64,000 bases of DNA from Bradyrhizobium guangzhouense (GCF_004114955.1 NZ_CP030053.1:6076001-6140000), one strand, 5' to 3'; shown: positions 53,670 to 62,589, counted from the stretch's first letter. A program made the numbers and translations. The notes: a model not told the origin generated them from the sequence alone.

Positions 53670-53794
53670 CTCATGCGGCAGACGCCCGACCAAATCGGGG
53701 GCGCCGACTTCGAGCGGCATCGGCCGACCGGCCCCAAGCCCTGACGTCTGTGGACCGGACGTTGAGACGGAGGCGGCCTGTTCGTCACCCGCGC

Positions 53795-54580
53795 TCACCT
53801 CTCCCGCGCTTGCTGTCTGTACCGTTCCAGCAGGCCCTCCGCCTTCATCTCCTTCAGAACGGCGGCAAGGCGGGGCGCGAGGTCGGCATGGGTCTTGTAC
53901 AGATATGGATAGAGCACCATCCGGTCGCCGATCGTCAGCAGCGGCCGCACCGAAGTGACGCCCTTGAACTCGGGCGAATAGAGCGCGCTTAGGAGCGCGG
54001 CATCGATCTCGCAGAAAAAGTCGACGCGGCCGCTCAACAGCATGCGCAAGCCGTCATACTCGGTCGCGATGCTGGTGAGGCGCGTCTCCGGCACCAGAGA
54101 TGATAACGAGCGCTGGCACAGCTCGACGCCGCGTCGATAGACGCCGATCCAGTTCGTCGCAGCCAGATCCTCGAGACGCGGCAAGGTCAGCGCCGGATTG
54201 CTGGCCCAGATCGCAAACCTCACCTCGTAGATCGACTCGTCGACCCGGACCTGGTCGGGGTGCGTCTCCCCGTAGGCGGGAACGCGCATGAACTGCCCAT
54301 CGACGGCGCCGGAATCGACCATCGCGCTCACCCGCTGCGTCGGCATCAGGTCGACCTCGAGTGGAACGCCGAGCCGCTTGAACGCCTCCTGGTAGGCGAG
54401 CCGCTGCCATTTGCCTTCGTATGTGGTTTCTGGCTGGTCCGTCACCATCACGAACGGACGCAACGATTCCGCACGGAGAGCATGAGGCAGCACCGCCAGC
54501 AGCAGGAGAGCCGCGAACAGGAAACACGATCGGCAGTTCTGCAAGCAACGGCCGGATGCATGGGGATGAGAGGATGACAT
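53795..54580 (-). CDS. Periplasmic substrate-binding (SBP_bac_3-like) protein
   Basis: A 261-residue exported protein with a signal peptide (hydrophobic CFLFAALLLLAVLPHALRAE) and an extracellular solute-binding fold. Segments typical of family 3 are RLAYQEAFKRLGVPLEVDLMP, YEVRFAIWASNP and LLSGRVDFFCEIDAALL. ATG at 54580 has GAGAG. No permease or ATPase gene is near; instead a hybrid histidine kinase gene lies 56 bases upstream on the same strand. It may feed a signal to that kinase, as a sensor rather than a transporter part. Confidence 0.8.
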   Translation of the reverse strand: MSSSHPHASGRCLQNCRSCFLFAALLLLAVLPHALRAESLRPFVMVTDQPETTYEGKWQRLAYQEAFKRLGVPLEVDLMPTQRVSAMVDSGAVDGQFMRVPAYGETHPDQVRVDESIYEVRFAIWASNPALTLPRLEDLAATNWIGVYRRGVELCQRSLSSLVPETRLTSIATEYDGLRMLLSGRVDFFCEIDAALLSALYSPEFKGVTSVRPLLTIGDRMVLYPYLYKTHADLAPRLAAVLKEMKAEGLLERYRQQARER

Positions 54581-54636
54581 GAAGCGCTCTCGCAGAATCG
54601 GTACTTGGCCTCGCAGCACTCAAAGGATCTTGCACA

Positions 54637-57030
54637 TTATTTTGCCGATAGGACCTCGCGGATCATCTGCGCGAGATCAGCTCTTCGGTATGGCTTGCGC
54701 AGCAGCGCGACGCCGGTGTCGAGACGTCCGTCGTGGACGAACTCGTCGGTGTAGCCCGACGTGTAGAGCACCTTCATCCCCGGGCGACGCGCTAGCACGG
54801 CCTCTGCCAGTTGGCGCCCGTTCATTCCGCCCGGCATGACCACATCGGTGAACAGAAGATCGAACTCGGCACCCTGGTCGACCAGCGCCAATGCCGCCTC
54901 TGCGTCGCTGGCGATCAGGGTCTTGTAGCCGAGGCCGCCGAGCTGGGCGATCACATAGCCTTGCACCAGCGGATCGTCCTCGACCACCAGGATGGTTTCC
55001 TGGCCGCCGATCGCAGCGACGGCCGGAGCGGATGCCGATTTCGCGGTGGCCTGAATCTCCGAGCGCGGCAGGTAAAGCCTGACCACGGTGCCCCGCCCCT
55101 GTTCGCTTTCGATCTTCACGGCGCCGCCGGTCTGCCTGGCAAACCCGTAGACCATCGCAAGCCCCAGCCCGGTGCCGCGGCCGACCCCTTTGGTCGTGAA
55201 GAAAGGCTCGAACACCCGACCGATGATGTCAGCCGGAATACCCTGGCCGGTGTCGGCGACCGTGATCATCACGTATGCGCCGGCGCGCACCTCGTCGTCG
55301 AACGAGGCAGCGTCATCGATGACCACGTTGGCGCTTTGGAGCACCAGCTTGCCGCCGCCGGGCATGGCATCTCTTGCATTGATCGCGAGATTGACGATCG
55401 CCGCCGAAAGCTGCGATGGATCGGCCAGCGCAGACCACGCATCGCCCGCAAGCAGCGTGTCGATCTCGATGTGCTCGCCGAGCATCGGCTTGAGCAGCTT
55501 GCAGACATCGAGCACCAGGTCGTTGATGTCGACCTCGCGTGGCTGCAACGGCTGGCGGCGCGCGAAGGTCAGAAGCTGCGAAGTGATCTCGGCGCCGCGC
55601 ACGGCCGCTTCGTCGATGAGCTGGGCGATCGCGGCGAGCTCGGGCCGGTCGGCTACGCCTTCCTGAATGATCTCGATGGTGCCGGTGATCACCGTCAGCA
55701 CGTTGTTGAAGTCGTGAGCGACGCCGCCAGTGAGCTGGCCGATCGCGTCCATCTTCTGGGACTGGCGCAACCTGTCCGTGGTGTCGTGCTGCTCGGTCAG
55801 GTCGGTGCCGGTGCCGCGATATCCCAGGAAGCGGCCATCGGATGCGAATGCGGGCTGCCCGCTGACGCTGACATGGCGCAGTCGCCCGGCCAGATCGCGC
55901 CTCGTGTACTCGAAATTGCGGAACGGCTCGTGACGTTCCAGCACGGCTTCATGTGCGCGCCATTTCTCCGGCTCGGCGCCGCTGTTGATCGCGGTTTCGA
56001 TGCGGCTCGTGCCGATCAACGCGGCTCGGTCCATCCCGAAGGCATCCAGCCTTTCCGATATGTAGGTGAAATGATGATCCGGTCCGGTTTCCCAGAACCA
56101 GTCGGATGCGGTCTCCGCGTAATCGCGAAAGCGCTGCTCACTCAACTGGGCGGCCTGCTCGGCCTTCTGGCGCACAAAGAGGTCTTGCTGAAGCTGCGCG
56201 TTCACCTGTTGCAGATCGCCATAGGCGCGCTGCAAATTGGCGCACAAATCATTGAAGGCGTCCGCGACCTTGTCGAGCTCGTCGGGCTTGTCGCGGACTC
56301 TCCTGCTCAGCTGCAACGGCGGCGGCGGCCGCGCAAAATTGTAGCTTCCGACAAAGCCGGCGATGGTGATGAGGTGGCGGGTGACCAGGACGTGGAAGAT
56401 ATAGAGGATGAAGAGCGAGACGAGAAACGTCTTGGCCGCCTGGCTCACGAGGATGACGAGAGTCCGGTTCAGGAGATGGCGGCAGACCTCGGTGAGTGTC
56501 GCTTCGACATAAAGGATCCCGATCGGACGTTTTATGCCGCGAACCATGTAGTCGAGCGGATATTCGCGGGCGATGCTGGCGCGCGCGCTGCGCTCTCCGA
56601 CGGAGATGTGAATCGGATCCTTGCGGTCGATGACCTCTCGGACCTCGACTGCGCGGATACCGGGCAGGCGGTGAATGCCGTTGAGCTGGAGCTGGAGCTG
56701 GTTCTGGTCGAGCGCCCAAAGGCTCTCGCCGAGGCTCGCAAGGTAGCTTCGGCCGATCTCGTCGAGACGCGTCTCGATAACGCCGACTTCGTGATCGTAG
56801 TCGAGGTAAAGTTGAAGCGCGGTCAGCGTCAGCGTGACGAGCGAGCTGAACAGCAGCACGGCGGCCAGCAGGCGGAAACCGACGCCGCTACGCAGCCTGC
56901 CGAGGATCTCGGCTGCGCGGAAACCAAGCGAGTTAGACGCGAGCGGCGATCCGATGGCCTGCAAGTCCCCCTTCGCGGCAACGGGCTCAATGGCGTAGCA
57001 ACCATTGAGATCATTTTCGCCCTTGTCCAC
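54637..57030 (-). CDS. Hybrid sensor histidine kinase with PAS and receiver domains
   Basis: A 797-residue protein. Two membrane segments (about 50-72 and 185-210) flank a periplasmic sensor. Then follow HAMP-like coil, PAS (about 300-420, YAETASDWFWETGPDHHFTY), kinase core with the His in GGVAHDFNNVLTVITGTIEI, ATP domain (NLAINARDAMPGG, GTGLGLAMVYGF), and a C-terminal receiver with its Asp in DLLFTDVVMPGGM and Lys-Pro in LLRKPYR. The GGVAHDFNN type is common in Bradyrhizobium. A linked gene encodes a substrate-binding protein. No stand-alone output regulator is near, so the partner lies elsewhere. Confidence 0.9.
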   Translation of the reverse strand: MDKGENDLNGCYAIEPVAAKGDLQAIGSPLASNSLGFRAAEILGRLRSGVGFRLLAAVLLFSSLVTLTLTALQLYLDYDHEVGVIETRLDEIGRSYLASLGESLWALDQNQLQLQLNGIHRLPGIRAVEVREVIDRKDPIHISVGERSARASIAREYPLDYMVRGIKRPIGILYVEATLTEVCRHLLNRTLVILVSQAAKTFLVSLFILYIFHVLVTRHLITIAGFVGSYNFARPPPPLQLSRRVRDKPDELDKVADAFNDLCANLQRAYGDLQQVNAQLQQDLFVRQKAEQAAQLSEQRFRDYAETASDWFWETGPDHHFTYISERLDAFGMDRAALIGTSRIETAINSGAEPEKWRAHEAVLERHEPFRNFEYTRRDLAGRLRHVSVSGQPAFASDGRFLGYRGTGTDLTEQHDTTDRLRQSQKMDAIGQLTGGVAHDFNNVLTVITGTIEIIQEGVADRPELAAIAQLIDEAAVRGAEITSQLLTFARRQPLQPREVDINDLVLDVCKLLKPMLGEHIEIDTLLAGDAWSALADPSQLSAAIVNLAINARDAMPGGGKLVLQSANVVIDDAASFDDEVRAGAYVMITVADTGQGIPADIIGRVFEPFFTTKGVGRGTGLGLAMVYGFARQTGGAVKIESEQGRGTVVRLYLPRSEIQATAKSASAPAVAAIGGQETILVVEDDPLVQGYVIAQLGGLGYKTLIASDAEAALALVDQGAEFDLLFTDVVMPGGMNGRQLAEAVLARRPGMKVLYTSGYTDEFVHDGRLDTGVALLRKPYRRADLAQMIREVLSAK

Positions 57031-57474
57031 CTAGCATTCCCCCCGAAGCATGGACGGAAACCGTGGAGCGCAATCTGCGCCTCGGGGTTCGGTGTGGCAA
57101 GCCAACGACCAGCGGGGGGTGAAATCAACCAAGTGTCATCTGAAACCGGCGCGGGCGAACGGAGATTCCAACGGCACCATAGAGTGGAATGGCGTGCCGT
57201 TCAGAACAGGCCGAGACTCGTATGTTGTTGAAATATAAATCCAATCATCTTGTGAACACCGACCAATAAATAGGCCGAACAGGCTGAGTGTGCTGACAGC
57301 CCTGCCGCTCCCACGATTAAGCGCCTTTCGACCTTGCGAGATGATTTTCCTCGGCTGTGGGAAAGGTGGAACCTGGCGCCTCCGGCCAATGTGAAATCGC
57401 GAAATTGGGAGTTACGCGAATCGATCCAGAGCGTAACTTTTGCAGAGGTCGTCGGTCCAATGCGGAGACTTTCT
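57031..57474. other. Gene-free stretch with AT-rich core
   Basis: About 440 bases between the hybrid kinase gene and the gene at 57475. The region around 57225-57285 (GTTGAAATATAAATCCAATC and CCAATAAATAGG) is clearly AT-rich compared with its surroundings and is a plausible divergent promoter area. No frame with a ribosome binding site stands out, although the downstream frame runs open back to 57334. Confidence 0.6.
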
Positions 57475-58194
57475 ATGGCCCTTCCTCTCGTCCAGCGCCA
57501 GCCACCACTGCCTTGGGGTCCCGATATGCGTTCGACGCGGGACGATCTTCTCGACAGGTATCTTCATCTTCGGAAAATCTCCAAGACACTTCACGACGAC
57601 GTCCTCAGGTCCATCTCTGCCGACGCACTCTTGAGTCAGGCGCGTCGGCTCGGATTGGCACAGGGAAGAACCTTCGTTCTCGACCATGAGGACGAGATGT
57701 ATTTCGTCTACGACCTCGCCATTTACACGGCGCCGGCCGACCGCTCCCGGGCGATCGACCGCTACGCGAGGCCGGCCCCATTCGCACCGCAATCCGACGA
57801 GCGGTTGATGTTGGACGCGATGCGCGCTTCACAGTTCGCGATACTTCTGATCGAACGACCTCACGACTCTGCGGGCCTGATCGTCACCGATATTCTCCGC
57901 AACACCAAAGTGTGGCTGCTCGACGTTGGGCTTGAAGCTTCGATGGACGAAGGAGAATTGATTGCGACCAGACTGATCACCCCCGGTCCGTTCTCGATGA
58001 CCGCCGGCGTCAACGTCCCATTCGAGGTCGAAATGCTCGAAGCAATTTGTGCGATGCTGCCCCGGAGCATCGGCAACAGGGAGCTTAGCCGCATAGCCGA
58101 GGACCGACGCTTCGCTGAAGCCGTCTACAAAGCGGGGCTGATCGGCGGCGTCATGGACAAGATGGCTTATATTGACCTGACTGACCAGGCCTGA
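57475..58194 (+). CDS. Hypothetical protein, 239 aa
   Basis: A 239-residue protein that begins MALPLVQRQPPLPWGPDMRS after a GGAGA at seven bases; an in-frame extension to 57334 has no such signal. The sequence is mostly helical, charged and without transmembrane segments (LLDRYLHLRKISKTLHDDVL, LLDVGLEASMDEGELIATRL, MLPRSIGNRELSRIAEDRRF). It is not a family I recognise. The gene at 58571, a SEC-C protein, is the next gene on the same strand after 376 bases, so they may be unrelated. Confidence 0.65.
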   Translation: MALPLVQRQPPLPWGPDMRSTRDDLLDRYLHLRKISKTLHDDVLRSISADALLSQARRLGLAQGRTFVLDHEDEMYFVYDLAIYTAPADRSRAIDRYARPAPFAPQSDERLMLDAMRASQFAILLIERPHDSAGLIVTDILRNTKVWLLDVGLEASMDEGELIATRLITPGPFSMTAGVNVPFEVEMLEAICAMLPRSIGNRELSRIAEDRRFAEAVYKAGLIGGVMDKMAYIDLTDQA

Positions 58195-58570
58195 CCTTTC
58201 CTGCAAGGTGGGCGCGTTTTTGCATGACACATCGCGCCTTTGAGCGCAGCATGCCGCAGCGTCGTCGATGAGCCGGTTGGCACGCTCGGAGGTTTGACGC
58301 ATCGCGCCACGGTCAAGGCGAAGGACGGACCAGACCAAGTCGCCGAATGGCTCAAGCTGCTGGAGAACATGACGGCCAAGTCCGGCGATGGCTCCGGCGC
58401 GATGCAGTTACAGCTTCGGTTGGATGTGGGAGGAATTGGGTCCGGACGCTCCGGCGAAGAGCGTCAGAGCCTGTTTATCATGACCTGATGTTGCTCGGCG
58501 CGGTACCAATGCCGATATCGTCATTGCTGCAAAAAGCTTGGGTCCGGCTCTATCGATGGAGATTCCGTTC
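58195..58570. other. Gap with a possible small reading frame
   Basis: About 376 bases between two plus-strand genes. A frame at 58240-58488 could code for 82 residues (a helix-like segment reading DGPDQVAEWLKLLENMTAKS), but it begins without a clear Shine-Dalgarno sequence and matches nothing I know. It might be the remnant of a larger gene. Otherwise I see nothing definite. Confidence 0.35.
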
Positions 58571-59164
58571 ATGAACTCGCAGAAGGTCGGACGCAACGAC
58601 CCTTGCCCCTGCGGCAGCGGCAAGAAGTTCAAGAAGTGCTGCCTCGACGCGCAACGGCTTGATGGGCCGTCGTCGGGATTGCTCCAAGATGATGCCTTGG
58701 ATCATGGTTTGGATGACGGCTTGGATTTCGTCTCGTCGGCGCTCGAGGAAGCGGAGGGAAGGATGCTGGCGTACGACCCCTTCATTGAACCGGACCGCGA
58801 GCAATGGCTTGCACTGGATGAGGAGGAACGGATCGACCTCGTGATGGATTACCATCGGCGCGCCGGAATCCGCTTTCCGCGGCCAAAAGTGCACGCGATC
58901 TTCCATGCAATCGTCGAGAGCCAGATTGCCGATCCCGAACTGCCGGTGCGACGCACGCTGGAACGGCTGATGGACGAGGGGCTCGACCGCCACGAGGCCA
59001 TTCATGCGGTCGGCTCAGTCCTCGCTGCACACATGAACGACCTGATGCGCAAGGTCGAAGCGGGCGGCGCGAAGCCCGACACCGCGGCCGGCGAGGATCC
59101 GAATTTGGCTTATTTTGAGGAGCTGAAGGCCCTCACCGCCGAGCAGTGGCTTCGGTCCGGCTGA
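58571..59164 (+). CDS. SEC-C motif metal-binding protein
   Basis: A 197-residue protein that opens with the SecA-type C-terminal zinc motif [20 protein letters not shown] followed by KCC, which gives the CxC...CC ligand set that binds zinc. The remainder is acidic and helical ([58 protein letters not shown]) and unlike SecA. GGAGA precedes ATG 58571. SEC-C tails mediate protein contacts; the partner is unknown. tRNA-Glu lies just downstream on the other strand. Confidence 0.8.
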   Translation: MNSQKVGRNDPCPCGSGKKFKKCCLDAQRLDGPSSGLLQDDALDHGLDDGLDFVSSALEEAEGRMLAYDPFIEPDREQWLALDEEERIDLVMDYHRRAGIRFPRPKVHAIFHAIVESQIADPELPVRRTLERLMDEGLDRHEAIHAVGSVLAAHMNDLMRKVEAGGAKPDTAAGEDPNLAYFEELKALTAEQWLRSG

Positions 59165-59192
59165 GCTGCCTGTCAGGGGCGGTCTGGAAAAA

Positions 59193-59267
59193 TGGCGCTC
59201 CCTAGGGGAATCGAACCCCTGTTTCAGCCTTGAGAGGGCCGCGTCCTAACCGCTAGACGAAGGGAGC
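59193..59267 (-). tRNA. tRNA-Glu, anticodon CTC
   Basis: A full cloverleaf on the minus strand. The acceptor stem GCTCCCT pairs with AGGGAGC, the D-arm carries TCTAGCGGTTAGGA, the anticodon loop is CTCTCAA with anticodon CTC at 59232-59234, and the T-arm has CAGGGGTTCGATTCCCCT. The CCA end is encoded (TGG at 59193-59195). No intron. Confidence 0.97.
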
Positions 59268-59339
59268 GTGAGGGAGAGGACATAGCCGCGAATTTTGCCG
59301 ACGGCAAGGTGAGATTGCGGGTTTCAAATGTCTCCGCAT

Positions 59340-59463
59340 GGTCGTCCTGGCGAAAGCCGGGACCCATTACCACATTGAGCAGTTGTGACGCGCAGGGTTA
59401 ACTCCCAATCTCCGTAACTATACCCGCCCGTGACTATGGGTCCTGGCTTTCGCCAGGACGACG
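59340..59463. repeat. Palindromic repeat, family 5
   Basis: Begins GGTCGTCCTGGCGAAAGCCG with GGACCCATTACCAC, ends ATGGGTCCTGGCTTTCGCCA with GGACGACGATGG. The inverted halves are about 30 bases each with a 60-base middle. It lies just past the tRNA gene. Confidence 0.8.
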
Positions 59464-59486
59464 ATGGAGGGGTAAACGAGCCGGCC

Positions 59487-59831
59487 TCACGGCTCATTGG
59501 CAAATTTCAGGTTTCCGGTCGGCTTCAGCGTGTGGGCGTCGAAGGTGCGGATCTCGGTGACCCCGCCGATATCCAGGGTCACCATGAGGCGATCGCCGGC
59601 AACGCCCGTGGAGATGATTTTGGCGCCTTTTGGCAGGGTGGCGGTGACGTCGCTCAACGGTTCAGTCGCCCTTCCCTCCGACTTGAAAAGGCGGTAGCCC
59701 ACCGCAATCAGAACGGCGCAGACGGCCAGCGCCGTGGTCAATCCCGCGATCAGCATCATCCGCCGCACCCGCACGAACAGCGCGGTCTGCTCGGGGGTCG
59801 GTTCGGGAACAGCGGTATCAGACGTCGTCAT
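59487..59831 (-). CDS. Small membrane protein with periplasmic domain, 114 aa
   Basis: A 114-residue protein with a short cytosolic start (MTTSDTAVPEPTPEQTALFV), one helix at about residues 24-45 (MMLIAGLTTALAVCAVLIAV), and a C-terminal beta-rich domain of about 60 residues (SDVTATLPKGAKIISTGVAG, VTEIRTFDAHTLKPTG). The last strands resemble a PQQ-like or propeller blade repeat. The start codon overlaps the start codon of the pseudouridine synthase gene on the other strand. Confidence 0.65.
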   Translation of the reverse strand: MTTSDTAVPEPTPEQTALFVRVRRMMLIAGLTTALAVCAVLIAVGYRLFKSEGRATEPLSDVTATLPKGAKIISTGVAGDRLMVTLDIGGVTEIRTFDAHTLKPTGNLKFANEP

Positions 59832-60837
59832 GGAAAGCTCAGGGTCAGCGCAAAGGTTGGACGTCGTGGTCGAAGGCGACGAGGGCTCGGCTCGGCTCGA
59901 CCGCGTGCTGGCGGCACGACTGCCGGATCTGTCGCGATCAAGGCTGAAAGCCCTGATTCTGGCGGGCGCGGTGAGCCTCAAGAACGCCGAGATCCGCGAC
60001 CCCGCTTATCACGTCGCCTCAGGCGATACGATCAGAATCGACGTGCCGGAGGCGGCCCCGCCCCAGCCCAAGGGCGAGGATATCGCGCTGGATATCGTGT
60101 TCGAGGACGACGACATCATCGTCATCAACAAGCCAAAAGGCCTGGTCGTACACCCCGCGGCCGGCCACGAGACCGGCACATTGGTCAACGCGCTGATCGC
60201 CCATTGCGGAGGTTCGCTGTCGGGCATCGGCGGAGTGCGCCGGCCCGGCATCGTGCACCGGCTCGACAAGGACACGACCGGGCTGATGGTGGTCGCCAAG
60301 AACGACCTCGCGCACGCCTCGCTCACCGCCCAATTCGCCGATCACGGCCGCACCGGACCGATGCGGCGCGGTTACATGGCCTTCGCCTGGGGATTGCCGG
60401 GCCGGCACCGCGGCACCGTCGACGCGCCGATCGACCGCCATCCGCATGCGCGGGAAAAGATGGCAGTGCGACAGGGTGGCCGCGAAGCGGTGACGCATTG
60501 GGAGCTGTTGGAGAGCTTTACTGGGCGCGACGGCAAGCCGGTCGCGGCGCTGCTGGCGTGCGAGCTCGAGACCGGCCGTACCCACCAGATCCGCGTTCAC
60601 CTCGCCCATATCGGCCACCCCCTGATGGGGGACGCTGTCTATGGCCCCCATTTCAAGACCAAGGCGAACCAGCTCGGACCCGAGTCGCAGGCCGCTTTGG
60701 CGGCTCTCGGGCGGCAGGCCCTGCATGCTTATTTGCTGGTATTGGAGCACCCCAGGACGGGAGAACCTCTTCACTGGGAGGCGGGTCTTCCGGAGGATTT
60801 GCTTCTCTTGGAGAGCGCATTGAAAGCGGCGCTATGA
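59830..60837 (+). CDS. RluA-family 23S rRNA pseudouridine synthase (RluD-type)
   Basis: A 335-residue enzyme. It has an S4-like RNA-binding domain at the start (LDRVLAARLPDLSRSRLKAL) and the pseudouridine synthase core with the catalytic Asp in HRLDKDTTGLMVVAKN, then ETGRTHQIRVHLAHIGHPLM. These are diagnostic for RluA/C/D enzymes; RluD is likely. The ATG at 59830 lies face to face with the start codon of the minus-strand gene. A TTG at 59857, behind GCAAAGG, is an alternative start. The next gene, rpoH, follows after 218 bases. Confidence 0.9.
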   Translation: MESSGSAQRLDVVVEGDEGSARLDRVLAARLPDLSRSRLKALILAGAVSLKNAEIRDPAYHVASGDTIRIDVPEAAPPQPKGEDIALDIVFEDDDIIVINKPKGLVVHPAAGHETGTLVNALIAHCGGSLSGIGGVRRPGIVHRLDKDTTGLMVVAKNDLAHASLTAQFADHGRTGPMRRGYMAFAWGLPGRHRGTVDAPIDRHPHAREKMAVRQGGREAVTHWELLESFTGRDGKPVAALLACELETGRTHQIRVHLAHIGHPLMGDAVYGPHFKTKANQLGPESQAALAALGRQALHAYLLVLEHPRTGEPLHWEAGLPEDLLLLESALKAAL

Positions 60838-61055
60838 CGCAGGGGCTTTGAGAAAAGCCTTACCTTACAAAAAGTTATAGCTGCCACACGGGGACGTGAC
60901 GTCAGCAATCCTTCCCTTTTTGGCCCCCGATGAGGTATATTGCGCCTGCGTTGGAAGTGACCAACGTGGAACATCGCAGCTACGGCCGGCTTTAACCAAG
61001 CGGTCGTCTGCCTGGCCCGCCGCTATCGGGGGCCTGAACCTTGGAGGGCTTCATA

Positions 61056-61955
61056 ATGGCCCGTACCGCTGCTTTACCGGTCCTCAATGGAGAATCCGGC
61101 CTCTCTCGCTACCTCGCCGAGATCCGCAAGTTCCCGATGCTGGAACCCCAGCAGGAATACATGCTCGCCAAGCGTTGGCGCGAGCATGACGATCGCGACG
61201 CGGCACATCAACTCGTCACCAGCCATCTCCGGCTCGTCGCCAAGATCGCCATGGGCTATCGCGGCTACGGCTTGCCGATTTCCGAGGTCGTCTCGGAAGG
61301 CAATGTCGGCCTGATGCAGGCGGTGAAGCGTTTCGAGCCCGAGAAGGGCTTCCGTCTCGCCACCTACGCGATGTGGTGGATCAAGGCGTCGATTCAAGAG
61401 TACATCCTGCGTTCCTGGTCGCTCGTGAAGATGGGCACCACCGCGAACCAGAAGAAGCTGTTCTTCAACCTGCGCAAGGCGAAGAGCAAGATCAACGCGC
61501 TGGACGAGGGCGATCTTCGCCCCGACCAGGTGAAGATCATTGCCAAGCGCCTCGGCGTCACCGATCAGGACGTGATCGACATGAACCGCCGCCTCGGTGG
61601 CGATGCGTCGCTCAACGCGCCGATCCGGGACGACGGCGAAGCCGGCGAATGGCAGGACTGGCTGGTCGACAATACGCCCAACCAGGAAGCCATGATGGCG
61701 GAGCACGAGGAATATGATCACCGCCGGGACGCGCTGAACGGCGCCATGGGCGTACTCAACCCGCGCGAACGCCGCATCTTCGAGGCTCGCCGCCTCGCCG
61801 ATGAGCCGATGACGCTGGAAGACCTTGCCGCCGAGTTCGGCGTGTCGCGCGAGCGCGTCCGCCAGATCGAGGTCCGCGCCTTCGAGAAGGTGCAGTCCGC
61901 GGTCAAGGGCACGATCGCAAGGGCCGAACAGGCCGCGCTGGAAGCCGCGCACTGA
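61056..61955 (+). CDS. rpoH: RNA polymerase heat-shock sigma factor RpoH
   Basis: A 299-residue group 3-like sigma factor. Region 2 carries LRLVAKIAMGYRGYGLPISE and GFRLATYAMWWIKASIQEYI, the latter matching the -10 recognition helix of sigma-32. The RpoH box is NQKKLFFNLRKAKSKI, and region 4 ends VSRERVRQIEVRAFEKVQSA. ATG at 61056 follows GGAGGG at eight bases. RpoH directs transcription of chaperone and protease genes. A TATATT at 60936-60941 in the upstream gap could be a -10 element, without a clear -35. An intrinsic terminator follows the gene. Confidence 0.95.
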   Translation: MARTAALPVLNGESGLSRYLAEIRKFPMLEPQQEYMLAKRWREHDDRDAAHQLVTSHLRLVAKIAMGYRGYGLPISEVVSEGNVGLMQAVKRFEPEKGFRLATYAMWWIKASIQEYILRSWSLVKMGTTANQKKLFFNLRKAKSKINALDEGDLRPDQVKIIAKRLGVTDQDVIDMNRRLGGDASLNAPIRDDGEAGEWQDWLVDNTPNQEAMMAEHEEYDHRRDALNGAMGVLNPRERRIFEARRLADEPMTLEDLAAEFGVSRERVRQIEVRAFEKVQSAVKGTIARAEQAALEAAH

Positions 61956-62000
61956 ACGCGGCTTTTCCCGCGCCAGAAATTGGCGGATCGACAAGAGACC

Positions 62001-62028
62001 AAAAGCCGGCGGCAACGCCGGCTTTTTT
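62001..62028 (+). terminator. Rho-independent terminator of rpoH
   Basis: AAAAGCCGGCG pairs with CGCCGGCTTTT around a GCAA loop (62001-62024) and is followed by a T-run to 62028. Eleven base pairs with GC core; strong. Confidence 0.95.
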
Positions 62029-62134
62029 GTATGAGCCGCAGCATGGTTGCGAGAGATGCCGGCGGTCCTCTTGAACGCCTGCGACGGGTCAACCGACCAA
62101 AGATGATCGGACAATCAAAGAACGGACACGCACC

Positions 62135-62476
62135 GTGTCGATCATCCTGCAATCCACCGTCGGCGGCTTCTCCGCCCAGTTCATGCGCAAGCTGCCGCAG
62201 GTCGAGCAGGCCATGCGCGACCACGGCCTCGATCCCTCGGAGTTCGTGATCTCCAAGGACTATGCCTCGACCGCGACGATCCCGATCATGGGTCCGTTCT
62301 TCTTCAATTACAGCGTCTACTTCGGTGAGGAGGAATTCACCGTCACCGAGCCGAACGACATGGTTTTTCTGGATTACTTCCTCAAGCGCGTGCTGGCCGC
62401 GGACGGCCCGCCGGAGCTGCCTGAGCAGCCGGGATTGTTCCGGCGGCTGTTCGGCTGGATGTCGCAGCCGGTGTAA
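62135..62476 (+). CDS. Hypothetical protein, 113 aa
   Basis: A small soluble protein from a GTG at 62135 (MSIILQSTVGGFSAQFMRKL). It is rich in aromatic residues (MGPFFFNYSVYFGEEEFTVT) with predicted strands in the middle and a helix near the end (VFLDYFLKRVLAA). No motif known. Its position behind the rpoH terminator makes it a separate unit. I see no Shine-Dalgarno sequence of quality, so the start is uncertain. Confidence 0.55.
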   Translation: MSIILQSTVGGFSAQFMRKLPQVEQAMRDHGLDPSEFVISKDYASTATIPIMGPFFFNYSVYFGEEEFTVTEPNDMVFLDYFLKRVLAADGPPELPEQPGLFRRLFGWMSQPV

Positions 62477-62479
62477 CCC

Positions 62480-62589
62480 TCGTCAGTCCGGGGCGCGCCC
62501 CTTGGCGCGGGCCCGGAATCCATTCATCGACCGACTCTGCTGCGCGATGGTTTCCGGGTTCGCGACTTCGTCGCGCCCCGGAATGACGG
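62480..62589. repeat. Palindromic repeat, family 3, long copy
   Basis: Begins CGTCAGTCCGGGGCGCGCCC and ends TTCGTCGCGCCCCGGAATGA with further CGG. Inner arms carry TTGGCGCGGGCCCGGAATCC and GGTTTCCGGGTTCGCGACTT. It lies between convergent genes, a few bases from the amidase stop. Confidence 0.75.

Noticed and set aside
54811..57231. Open frame of about 800 codons opposite the hybrid kinase
   Set aside because: Shadow frame with repetitive composition and no recognisable domain; the kinase frame has all boxes.
58240..58488. 82-codon frame between the hypothetical gene and the SEC-C gene
   Set aside because: No clear ribosome binding site and no recognisable homologue; recorded only as content of the gap.
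60936..60941. TATATT as a defined rpoH promoter
   Set aside because: No convincing -35 element at proper spacing; mentioned only within the rpoH entry.
1853..62589. Recurrent inverted repeats considered as a CRISPR array
   Set aside because: The copies are scattered kilobases apart, palindromic, and not separated by regular spacers.
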